Source: Ramlibacter sp. (lineage in GTDB: Bacteria > Pseudomonadota > Gammaproteobacteria > Burkholderiales > Burkholderiaceae_C). Taken from it: 9,713 nt of DNA. The notes under the pieces are model-generated. The model saw nothing but the letters and a program-made list of their open reading frames with translations, did not search any database and was not told where the DNA came from. The stretch covers positions 1-9,713 of the forward strand of contig JAJAZH010000155.1 in NCBI GenBank assembly GCA_026785815.1, given 5' to 3'. Every line of letters starts with the position of its first letter. Within the stretch, counting starts at the first letter, position 1. The position numbers and the translations under genes were made by a program. Positions 1 through 6,034 of this stretch are shown in pieces.

Positions 1-30
1 CCCCAGCCCTCCCCCGGCTCGGGGGAGGGA
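1..30 (+). repeat. Palindromic GC-rich repeat, copy A (truncated by window edge)
   Basis: This is the right half of the element seen complete at 327-390 and 2272-2335. It carries the perfect 10-bp inverted arms CCCTCCCCCG (7-16) and CGGGGGAGGG (20-29) around a 3-nt spacer. It is read in frame in the aceF linker as PQPSPGSGEG. The left half lies outside the window. Confidence 0.8.
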
Positions 31-1428
31 GCAAAGCCCGTCGCCGCAACTGCGTCCGCGGCGCCTGCTTCGGTTGCTGGGGCTGCAGGTCCGGTCGAGA
101 TCCGCGTGCCCGACATCGGCGACTTCAAGGACGTCGCCGTGATCGAGTTGCTGGTCAAGCCGGGTGACACTGTGAAACCCGAGCAGTCGCTGGTCACCGT
201 GGAATCGGACAAGGCATCGATGGAGATCCCGTCGTCCGCTGGCGGCGTGGTCAAGGAACTCAAGGTCAAGCTCGGCGACAAGCTGAACATTGGGGATCTC
301 ATCGCGGTGCTTGAAGGCACCGAGATGAGCCCCCCTTCGGGGCAAGCTGGCTCGCCCCCACCCCAGCCCTCCCCCGGCGCGGGGGAGGGGGCCAGTCAAA
401 GTCCCGCAGCAGTCTTGACTGAGCGGGTCGTCCCGACCGCGGCCCTGCCGCCGCACGAACCGGCGGCGGCGCCAGGAACGCTGCCGCATGCATCCCCATC
501 GGTGCGCAAGTTCGCCCGGGAGCTCGGCGTTCCATTGCAGGAGGTCAAAGGCAGCGGGCCCAAGAGCCGCATCACGCAGGAGGATGTGCAGAACTTCACC
601 CGCTCGGTGATGACGGGTGAAGCGCAGACCAAGGCCGCCGCCGCGAAGGCGCCGGCAGGCGGCGGCGGCGCGGGACTGAACCTGCTGCCGTGGCCCAAGG
701 TGGACTTCACCAAGTTCGGCACGGTCGAGCGCAAGGACCTGTCGCGGATCAAGAAGATCAGCGGCGCCAACCTGCATCGCAATTGGGTGATGATCCCGCA
801 CGTCACCAACAACGACGACGCTGACATCACCGAGCTCGAGGCCTTCCGCGTCGCCACCAACCTGGAAAACGAAAAGTCCGGCAAGGCATCGAATCACGCA
901 AGCGTGAAGGTGACCATGCTGGCGTTCGTGATCAAGGCGGTGGTCTCGGCGCTGAAGAAATTCCCCGAGTTCAACGCCAGCCTGGATGGCGACCAGCTGG
1001 TCTTCAAGCAGTACTATCACATCGGCTTCGCCGCCGACACGCCCAATGGCCTGGTGGTCCCGGTGCTGCGGGACGCCGACAAGAAGGGTGTGCTGCAGAT
1101 CAGCCAGGAAATCGGCGATCTGGCCAGGAAGGCACGTGACGGCAAGATGGGCCCGGCCGACATGGGCGGCGGGTGCATGTCGATCAGCTCGCTGGGCGGC
1201 ATCGGCGGAACCCATTTCACGCCGATCATCAATGCGCCGGAGCTGGCGATCCTCGGGCTGTCCAAGAGCGTGATGAAGCCGGTCTGGGACGGCAAGCAGT
1301 TCGCGCCGCGCCTGATCCTGCCGCTGTCGCTCTCGTACGACCATCGCGTGATCGACGGCGCTTCGGCCGCCCGTTTCAATGCCTACCTGGGCGCCGTGCT
1401 CGCGGACTTCCGCCGCGTGCTGCTGTGA
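1..1428 (+). CDS. aceF: Dihydrolipoyllysine acetyltransferase, E2 of pyruvate dehydrogenase (5' partial)
   Basis: E2 core of the cytoplasmic pyruvate dehydrogenase complex; it transfers acetyl groups from lipoyl-lysine to CoA. The frame is open from base 1, so the gene starts upstream; the GTG at 106 lies inside the protein. Visible in order: the end of an Ala/Pro/Gly-rich linker (1-105); a lipoyl domain (about 100-320) with the SDKAS motif, whose lysine codon at 211-213 is the lipoylation site; a linker containing a palindromic repeat; a peripheral subunit-binding domain (about 484-605, SVRKFARELGVPL); and a catalytic domain (about 700-1428) ending in YDHRVIDG, with catalytic His at 1342-1344 and Asp at 1354-1356. 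The linker at the left edge implies at least one more lipoyl domain upstream. The next gene starts 14 nt after the stop and lpdA follows it, so this is a PDH operon. The C-terminus is complete. Confidence 0.96.
   Translation, partial: PQPSPGSGEGAKPVAATASAAPASVAGAAGPVEIRVPDIGDFKDVAVIELLVKPGDTVKPEQSLVTVESDKASMEIPSSAGGVVKELKVKLGDKLNIGDLIAVLEGTEMSPPSGQAGSPPPQPSPGAGEGASQSPAAVLTERVVPTAALPPHEPAAAPGTLPHASPSVRKFARELGVPLQEVKGSGPKSRITQEDVQNFTRSVMTGEAQTKAAAAKAPAGGGGAGLNLLPWPKVDFTKFGTVERKDLSRIKKISGANLHRNWVMIPHVTNNDDADITELEAFRVATNLENEKSGKASNHASVKVTMLAFVIKAVVSALKKFPEFNASLDGDQLVFKQYYHIGFAADTPNGLVVPVLRDADKKGVLQISQEIGDLARKARDGKMGPADMGGGCMSISSLGGIGGTHFTPIINAPELAILGLSKSVMKPVWDGKQFAPRLILPLSLSYDHRVIDGASAARFNAYLGAVLADFRRVLL
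327..390 (+). repeat. Palindromic GC-rich repeat, copy B, inside the aceF linker
   Basis: A 64-bp element with two inverted structures. On the left, GAGCC (327-331) and GGCTC (349-353) flank CCCC-TTC-GGGG (332-342). On the right, CCCTCCCCCG (367-376) and CGGGGGAGGG (380-389) flank GCG. It differs from copy C (2272-2335) at 7 of 64 positions with no gaps. It is translated in frame as SPPSGQAGSPPPQPSPGAGE and lies between the lipoyl domain and the subunit-binding domain, where a flexible Pro/Gly/Ser stretch is tolerated. It resembles REP-type chromosomal repeats; the family assignment is inference. Confidence 0.85.
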
Positions 1429-1442
1429 ATGGACCCCGCTGA

Positions 1443-2033
1443 ATGACGACAGTAGTAGTAGTGCGCAAGGCCGGCCAGGTCGCGATCGCCGCCGACACCC
1501 TGGTGACCTTTGGCGACACTCGCCTGGCGCACCGGTTCGAGGACAACAGCAAGATCTTCCAGGTCGAAACCGATGGCGGGACCAGCTACATCGGCATGGC
1601 CGGCACGGTGGCCCACTTTCCGGTGCTGAGAAAGGCCATGGGCTCGATGCCGCGCGAGCTTCTGAAGCTCGCCAGCAAGGACGAAGTGTTCGACACCTTC
1701 ACCAAGCTGCACCCATACCTGAAGGAAAACTTTTTCCTGCAGACCAAGGAGGAGGACAGCGACCCCTACGAGTCGAGCCAGTTCAGCGTCGTGATCGCGA
1801 ACTCGACCGGCATCTACGGTCTCTACAGCTACCGCGAAGTGTTCGAGTTCAAGGAGTTCTGGGGCATCGGATCCGGCCGCAGCTTTGCGCTGGGCGCGAT
1901 GCATGCGGTGTATGGCAAGGCCAAGAGCGCCCGGGAAATCGCTGAAGCCGGCATTGTCGCGGGCTGCGAATTCGACCGCAACTCGGCCGGCCCGTCCGAT
2001 CTCTACACCGTCAAGATCAAGGAAAGCAAATGA
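1443..2033 (+). CDS. HslV/proteasome-like Ntn-hydrolase (threonine peptidase fold) within the PDH operon
   Basis: A 196-residue protein that begins MTTVVVVRKAGQVAIAADT, closely matching the start of HslV (MTTIVSVRR...AGDG). If Met1 is removed, Thr2 becomes the N-terminal nucleophile. Asp18 then falls at the HslV/proteasome Asp17 position, Lys37 is the likely counterpart of Lys33 after a 3-residue insertion, and Ser144 in GIGSG matches the conserved GSG of the fold. The later segment IGSGRSFALGAMHAVYGKAK followed by SAREIAEAGI is also HslV-like (IGSGG...SAREIAEKAL). No signal peptide or membrane segment is seen, so it is cytoplasmic. It is longer than HslV (about 175 residues), and no hslU-type ATPase is adjacent, so it is probably not HslV itself but another member of the bacterial proteasome-like families. 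It starts 14 nt after the aceF stop with a weak ribosome site, and its stop overlaps the lpdA start (ATGA), which suggests coupling. Its substrate is unknown. Confidence 0.85.
   Translation: MTTVVVVRKAGQVAIAADTLVTFGDTRLAHRFEDNSKIFQVETDGGTSYIGMAGTVAHFPVLRKAMGSMPRELLKLASKDEVFDTFTKLHPYLKENFFLQTKEEDSDPYESSQFSVVIANSTGIYGLYSYREVFEFKEFWGIGSGRSFALGAMHAVYGKAKSAREIAEAGIVAGCEFDRNSAGPSDLYTVKIKESK
2019..2025 (+). promoter_or_regulatory. Ribosome binding site of lpdA
   Basis: AAGGAAA lies 4 nt before the ATG at 2030, inside the end of the Ntn-hydrolase gene. It supports the overlapping start over a downstream one. Confidence 0.6.
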
Positions 2034-3856
2034 GCTCTGTCGAAGTCAAGGTTCCGGACATCGGTGACTTCGATGAAGTCTCCGTCATCGAGTTGCTGGT
2101 CAAGGCTGGCGACACCATCAAGGCGGAGCAGTCGCTGGTGACGGTGGAAAGCGACAAGGCATCGATGGAGATTCCGTCGACGCATGCCGGAGTGGTCAAG
2201 GAGCTCAAGGTCAAGCTCGGCGACAAGGTGAAGCAGGGATCCCTCATCTTGGTGCTTGAAAGCACCGCGACGAGCTCCCCCTCGGGGCAAGCTGGCTCGC
2301 CCCTGCCCCAACCCTCCCCCGGCTCGGGGGAGGGAGCAAAACCCGCGGCCACACGCGTGGCGGCCGCAGGCCCCGCGAGCTCGTATGCCGGCGGCGTCGA
2401 CCTCGAATGCGACGTGCTGGTGCTGGGCGCTGGACCGGGCGGCTACTCGGCCGCGTTCCGGGCGGCCGATCTGGGCTTGAAAGTGGTGCTGGTGGAGCGG
2501 TATGCCACGCTGGGCGGGGTCTGCCTCAACGTCGGCTGCATCCCTTCGAAAGCGTTGCTGCACGTGGCCGCCGTGATGGACGAGGTCAGCCACTTCGAGG
2601 CCCTCGGAGTCAGCTACGGCAAGCCCCAGCTCGACCTGCCCAAGCTCAAGGCCCACAAGGGCAAGGTGGTCGGCAAGCTGACCGGCGGACTGGCCGCGAT
2701 GGCCAAGATGCGCAAGGTGACGGTAGTGCGGGGCTATGGCGAGTTCCTCGACCCGCATCATGTGCAGGTGACCGAAACCACCGGCGCCGGCCAGGAGCAG
2801 ACCGGCAACAAGCAGACCGTCAAGTTCCGCGCGTGCGTGATCGCCGCGGGCTCGCAGGCCGTGCACCTGCCTTTCATGCCGAAGGACCCGCGCGTGGTGG
2901 ATTCCACCGGGGCGCTGGAACTGACCGGCGTGCCCAAGCGGATGCTGATCCTGGGTGGCGGCATCATCGGCCTCGAATTGGGCACGGTTTATTCGACATT
3001 GGGTGCGCGGCTCGACGTCGTCGAAATGCTCGATGGCCTGATGCAGGGCGCCGATCGCGACCTGGTCAAGGTGTGGCAGAAGATGAATGCGCCGCGCTTC
3101 GACAACATCATGTTGAAGACCAAGACGGTTGGCGCCGAGGCGACGAAGGACGGAATCCGCGTCAGCTTCGAGGGCGAGCAGGCGCCCAAGGAGCCGCAGG
3201 TCTATGATCTGGTGCTGCAGGCGGTCGGCCGCACGCCCAACGGCAGGAAGATCGGTGCCGACAAGGCCGGCGTTGCGGTGAGCGACCGCGGTTTCATCCC
3301 GGTGGACATCCAGATGCGTACCAACGTCCCGCACATCTTTGCCATCGGCGACATCGTCGGCCAGCCGATGCTCGCGCACAAGGCCGTGCACGAAGCGCAC
3401 GTGGCTGCCGAAGTCGCTGCCGGTGAGATCAACGGCGACGAGGCTTTGCGCCGCGCCGCCTTCAACGCCCGCGTCATTCCGAGCGTCGCCTACACCGACC
3501 CCGAGATCGCGTGGGTCGGGCTGACAGAGGAGCAGGCCAAGGCCCAGGGCATCGCGGTCAAGAAAGGCCATTTCCCGTGGAACGCTTCGGGCCGTGCGAT
3601 CGCCAACAACCGGGATGAAGGCTTCACCAAGCTGCTGTTCGACGCCCAGACGCATCGGATCGTGGGCGGCGGCATTGTCGGCACGCATGCGGGCGACATG
3701 ATCGGCGAAGTCGCGCTGGCGATCGAGATGGGGGCCGACGAGATCGACATCGGCAAGACCATCCATCCGCATCCGACGCTGGGCGAGAGCATCGGCATGG
3801 CTGCGGAAATCGCACACGGCACCTGCACCGACGTGCCGCCGCCGCGCAAGGCCTGA
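2030..3856 (+). CDS. lpdA: Dihydrolipoyl dehydrogenase (E3) with N-terminal lipoyl domain
   Basis: A flavoprotein that reoxidises dihydrolipoyl groups of pyruvate dehydrogenase with NAD+, in the cytoplasm. At 608 residues it is longer than plain E3 (about 475) because of a fused lipoyl domain (about 1-78; lipoyl lysine K43 in SDKAS) and a linker (about 80-130) containing repeat copy C. Next come the FAD-binding GAGPGGYSAAFRA motif, the redox-active disulfide CLNVGC (C165/C170), the NAD-binding LGGGIIGLELGTVYSTLGA segment, the second FAD motif IFAIGDIVG, and the C-terminal HPHPTLGE with the His581/Glu586 pair. All catalytic residues are present. The lipoyl domain matches that of E2 at 56 of 70 residues. 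Its start overlaps the previous stop by ATGA. A hairpin lies across and after the stop, and the next genes run towards it on the other strand, so it ends the operon. Confidence 0.97.
   Translation: MSSVEVKVPDIGDFDEVSVIELLVKAGDTIKAEQSLVTVESDKASMEIPSTHAGVVKELKVKLGDKVKQGSLILVLESTATSSPSGQAGSPLPQPSPGSGEGAKPAATRVAAAGPASSYAGGVDLECDVLVLGAGPGGYSAAFRAADLGLKVVLVERYATLGGVCLNVGCIPSKALLHVAAVMDEVSHFEALGVSYGKPQLDLPKLKAHKGKVVGKLTGGLAAMAKMRKVTVVRGYGEFLDPHHVQVTETTGAGQEQTGNKQTVKFRACVIAAGSQAVHLPFMPKDPRVVDSTGALELTGVPKRMLILGGGIIGLELGTVYSTLGARLDVVEMLDGLMQGADRDLVKVWQKMNAPRFDNIMLKTKTVGAEATKDGIRVSFEGEQAPKEPQVYDLVLQAVGRTPNGRKIGADKAGVAVSDRGFIPVDIQMRTNVPHIFAIGDIVGQPMLAHKAVHEAHVAAEVAAGEINGDEALRRAAFNARVIPSVAYTDPEIAWVGLTEEQAKAQGIAVKKGHFPWNASGRAIANNRDEGFTKLLFDAQTHRIVGGGIVGTHAGDMIGEVALAIEMGADEIDIGKTIHPHPTLGESIGMAAEIAHGTCTDVPPPRKA
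2272..2335 (+). repeat. Palindromic GC-rich repeat, copy C, inside the lpdA linker
   Basis: A 64-bp copy aligned without gaps to 327-390. It has perfect 10-bp arms, CCCTCCCCCG (2312-2321) and CGGGGGAGGG (2325-2334), plus an outer pair CGAGC (2271-2275) and GCTCG (2295-2299). It is read in the same frame as copy B, giving SSPSGQAGSPLPQPSPGSGE. It sits directly after the lipoyl domain, exactly as in aceF. Confidence 0.85.
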
Positions 3857-3893
3857 ACTTCAGGCCAGCTGCCGCGGCCGGCTTCAGGGCCGC
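3850..3893. terminator. Hairpins between convergent lpdA and soxA (possible bidirectional terminator)
   Basis: Two inverted repeats fill the 27-nt gap and touch both stop codons. GGCCTGA (3850-3856) pairs with TCAGGCC (3860-3866) around ACT, and GCGGCC (3874-3879) pairs with GGCCGC (3888-3893) around an 8-nt loop. No T-run follows on either strand, so this is not a classical intrinsic terminator. The position between converging operons supports a role in stopping transcription; that is inference. Confidence 0.4.
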
Positions 3894-4747
3894 ACCGCCG
3901 GTGTCTCCAGCGTCATGCCCATGGCCCGGGTGGCCAGGTGCAATTCGAGTTCCACGAACTCGACGCTGCCGGCAGCGAACGGCTCGGCCCGCACCCCTGT
4001 CATGCAGCCGCGCAGGCGCCGCTGCAGCGATCCCAGTGCCTGCCATTCGAGCCGGTAGACCGGATAGCCGGTCGGATGCGCCTGCGGGATCACGCTGCCC
4101 GCCAGCTTCAGCCCCGCAAGCTGGTCGTGGCATTGCGCGCATGACAGGTCCAGCTGCCCCAGCCGCTGCACGAACCGCTGGGCTCCGCGCTCCCGGAACG
4201 GGAGCAGCCTGGGATCGGGATCGGGCATGACCGGAAGGCCGCGCGACTGCAACCCGACATACGCTTCCAGGTTCAGCAACTGCTGATGGTCAGCGGTCAG
4301 CGGCGGCAACTGCTGATGCCGCTGGCGACAAAGATCGATGCGGGTGCCGAGATTCACCGGCCGCGCCAGCGGGCCGTCCCACGCGGGGTAGCGCGCCGCA
4401 ACGCCCTTCATGCTGCTCTGCGCCGCGGCATGGCAGGCGACGCAGGCTTTCGCCTGCGGACCCGGCGCGGTATTCCACAGCATCTCGCCGTCCTGGACCC
4501 CCAGCATCGCCGGGTTCGCGCTGTCGTCGCGCTGCATCGCCTGGGTCTGCTGGCCCATGAACTCGAAGCCGGAGCGGCGTCGGTCGGGTTCGGCAGGTCC
4601 GGATCTGGCTGTGGTGGCAAGGCCGAAGCCGAGGGCGGCGGGTAAGGGCACGGGCACGGGCACGTGCACGGGCACGGGCGCCGGCATCGTGCAGCCGAGC
4701 AGAACAGCCAGCACCGACAGGGCCGCGAGGCGCGCGGACCGGCTCAT
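3884..4747 (-). CDS. soxA: SoxA, diheme c-type cytochrome of the sulfur-oxidising Sox system, probable lipoprotein
   Basis: With SoxX, SoxA forms the periplasmic cytochrome that oxidatively joins a sulfur substrate to the SoxY cysteine. This 287-residue protein has two haem sites, CVACH (102-106) and CAQCH (203-207), and conserved Cys140. Cys248 lies in RGCMTGVRAEP, the context of the SoxA cysteine that is a haem ligand and carries a persulfide in studied members. The family segments HPTGYPVYRLEWQALGSL and METPAV-like GMTLETPAVRP are intact. I chose the ATG at 4747, overlapping the soxZ stop (ATGA), because a signal sequence follows at once. That signal ends in LAVLLGC, a good lipobox, predicting an acylated Cys19 and membrane anchoring. 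A Pro-Val-rich tether (about residues 21-35), encoded by a hexanucleotide repeat, comes next. A start at 4801 would add 18 residues and spoil the signal. It is the last gene of the operon. Confidence 0.95.
   Translation of the reverse strand: MSRSARLAALSVLAVLLGCTMPAPVPVHVPVPVPLPAALGFGLATTARSGPAEPDRRRSGFEFMGQQTQAMQRDDSANPAMLGVQDGEMLWNTAPGPQAKACVACHAAAQSSMKGVAARYPAWDGPLARPVNLGTRIDLCRQRHQQLPPLTADHQQLLNLEAYVGLQSRGLPVMPDPDPRLLPFRERGAQRFVQRLGQLDLSCAQCHDQLAGLKLAGSVIPQAHPTGYPVYRLEWQALGSLQRRLRGCMTGVRAEPFAAGSVEFVELELHLATRAMGMTLETPAVRP
4646..4681 (-). repeat. Six-unit hexanucleotide tandem repeat in soxA
   Basis: The plus strand reads GGGCAC three times, then GTGCAC, GGGCAC and GGGCGC. In soxA this encodes alternating Pro-Val with one Val-His, directly after the lipobox cysteine. 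Loss or gain of a unit would change the tether by two residues without a frameshift. Confidence 0.9.
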
Positions 4748-5064
4748 GTGACGGTGATCGAGACCCGTTCGGTCTGGGTGAAGCCGTTGTCGCCCTGCCA
4801 CTCGAATTCGAGCATGCCGGATTCAGTCGCTACCAGATAGAAGACCAGGTAGGGATTGGCCGAGACGGCGGCGAACAGTTCCGCGCTGAACACCTGTTCG
4901 CCGTTGTAGCGGCAGGCGAAGCGCTGGATGATGTCGCGCGGGATGCGCTGGCCCTGGGCATCGGGCAGGAATCCCGAATCCATCTTGTGCGCGATCAGCG
5001 TGCGGATCTCGATGACCTCGCCGCGTTGCGCGGTCTTGGGGATGTTCAGCAGGGTCCGCGCCAT
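4744..5064 (-). CDS. soxZ: SoxZ, partner subunit of the SoxYZ sulfur carrier
   Basis: SoxZ pairs with SoxY to form the periplasmic carrier that holds the substrate during Sox oxidation. At 106 residues the length is typical. Family features are the start ARTLLNIPKTAQRGEVIEI, then RTLIAHKMDSGF, IPRDIIQRFACRYNGEQVF, SANPYLVFY and a C-terminal DNG...VSITV. No signal peptide is present, as expected for a protein exported in complex with Tat-targeted SoxY. The start lies 5 nt after the soxY stop, with GAGG (5075-5078) as ribosome site, and the stop overlaps the soxA start by ATGA. Confidence 0.95.
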   Translation of the reverse strand: MARTLLNIPKTAQRGEVIEIRTLIAHKMDSGFLPDAQGQRIPRDIIQRFACRYNGEQVFSAELFAAVSANPYLVFYLVATESGMLEFEWQGDNGFTQTERVSITVT

Positions 5065-5069
5065 GGCTG

Positions 5070-5549
5070 TCAGGCCTCACCGTCGATGCAGGCCGCCAGC
5101 ACCACGATCACGTCCGCGCTGTCTGACCAGAAGCTGCCGTCGCTCAGGCGCGCGACCGCCACCAGCTTCTGCGTGGTTGCCAGCCGGATCCGGGTCGACA
5201 CCGATGCCTTGCCCGAGCGCGGACCGAAGGCGAACTTCGCGATGTCCCGTTGCGGATTCTTCTCGTTGAAGATGGCGATGGCCGTGACGTGATCGGCGGC
5301 GGTCATCGGGCTTTCCACGCTGACGGACACCGGAACGACGTTGCCGTTGTCGACCAGTTTGGCGACTTCGAGCTTGACGCGTCCCGGCCGCACGGTGGCG
5401 CCACCGGCAAAAGCGCCGACGGCAGCGGCCAGCTCTTGCGACTGGGCTGCAACCGGCCGCACGAATACAGCGCCTGCCAGCCCGACGCCCAACGCCAGCA
5501 GATCGCGGCGGACGGGGGAGGACGGGGCTTCGGTCATCGGCAGATTCAT
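5070..5549 (-). CDS. soxY: SoxY-like sulfur carrier with non-canonical C-terminus
   Basis: SoxY carries the sulfur substrate on a C-terminal cysteine. The protein has a twin-arginine-like signal (SPVRRDLLALGVGLAGAVF ... VAAQS) followed by the SoxY Ig-like domain: VKLEVAKLVDNGNVVPVSV, then FNEKNPQRDIAKFAFGPRSG, then ATTQKLVAVARLSDGSFW. Canonical SoxY ends in GGCGG; here the end is LAACIDGEA. The carrier cysteine appears conserved (codon 5088-5090), but glycines are replaced and the tail is 3 residues longer. No alternative reading frame restores GGCGG. The start is uncertain: ATG 5549 gives 159 residues and ATG 5537 gives 155, whereas a TTG at 5600 overlapping the soxX stop would give 176; none has a good ribosome site. 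Position between soxX and soxZ supports the identity. Function as a thiosulfate carrier is likely but not proven given the altered tail. Confidence 0.88.
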   Translation of the reverse strand: MNLPMTEAPSSPVRRDLLALGVGLAGAVFVRPVAAQSQELAAAVGAFAGGATVRPGRVKLEVAKLVDNGNVVPVSVSVESPMTAADHVTAIAIFNEKNPQRDIAKFAFGPRSGKASVSTRIRLATTQKLVAVARLSDGSFWSDSADVIVVLAACIDGEA

Positions 5550-5596
5550 GGGCAAACGCAATTCGGCAAATGCATGGGCGATTTTCGCCTGGATCT

Positions 5597-6028
5597 TCAA
5601 CGCAGTGTGGTCAGGAAGGCCACGACGTCCTCGACCTGCTGGGCATTGAACAGCGGCTTTCCCTGCGCGGCGGTCGCAACGCGGGTCAGGCGGTCGGTCC
5701 GGTAGTAAGCAGGCATCAGGGTGTCAGGATTGAGCCGCCGGGCGTCGATCAGGCGCAGTCGCAACTGGCCCTCGGACCAGCGGCCCCCGGTTCCGGTCAG
5801 GTCCGGCGCCAGGTTGCCCTGGAACCGTTCTTCGGGAATCGGGCCGCTGTGGCACAGCAGGCAAAGACCGGCCTGGCGATTGGCCACCAGGGCGCGGCCG
5901 CGGGCCGCGTCGCCGGGAACCGTCGTGAGCGGCAACGGCACCGCGTCGCCGACGACCGAGTAAGCGGCGACGCCCTGGGCCTGGGCGGCGATCGCTGCCA
6001 TCCCGAGCGCCAGCGCCAGCAGCTTCAT
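5597..6028 (-). CDS. soxX: SoxX, monoheme c-type cytochrome
   Basis: SoxX is the small haem subunit of SoxXA and takes electrons released when substrate is attached to SoxY. The 143-residue protein has an N-terminal signal peptide (MKLLALALGMAAIAAQAQG) and one haem site CLLCH (56-60). Met105 in NPDTLMPAYY is the expected axial ligand, and the end QQVEDVVAFLTTL is typical. The GRALVANRQAGLCLLCH ... FQGNLAPDL layout is that of SoxX rather than a general cytochrome c. The start lies 6 nt after the stop of the molybdopterin subunit, and no strong ribosome site is seen, so translation may be coupled. The gene leads the canonical soxXYZA order. Confidence 0.93.
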   Translation of the reverse strand: MKLLALALGMAAIAAQAQGVAAYSVVGDAVPLPLTTVPGDAARGRALVANRQAGLCLLCHSGPIPEERFQGNLAPDLTGTGGRWSEGQLRLRLIDARRLNPDTLMPAYYRTDRLTRVATAAQGKPLFNAQQVEDVVAFLTTLR

Positions 6029-6034
6029 CGCGGA

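Noticed and set aside
106..1428. GTG at 106 as the aceF start
   Set aside because: The same frame is open back to base 1 and encodes a typical lipoyl linker, so the start lies outside the window.
1443..2033. Calling the small gene hslV
   Set aside because: It is longer than HslV, has a 3-residue insertion before the Lys33 equivalent, and has no hslU next to it. Only family-level similarity is supported.
1..2335. Three spaced repeats as a possible CRISPR array
   Set aside because: The copies are hundreds of bases apart, lie in coding frame and have a 10-bp hairpin. There are no regular spacers and no cas genes.
2003..3817. A minus-strand open frame of 604 codons opposite lpdA
   Set aside because: It lies antisense to an intact E3 gene, has His/Arg/Leu-rich composition without motifs, and has no ribosome site or partner genes.
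5537..5600. TTG at 5600 as the soxY start
   Set aside because: It overlaps the soxX stop as TTGA, which is attractive, but it has no ribosome site and puts about 30 residues before the signal's Arg pair. It is kept only as an alternative to ATG 5549 or 5537.
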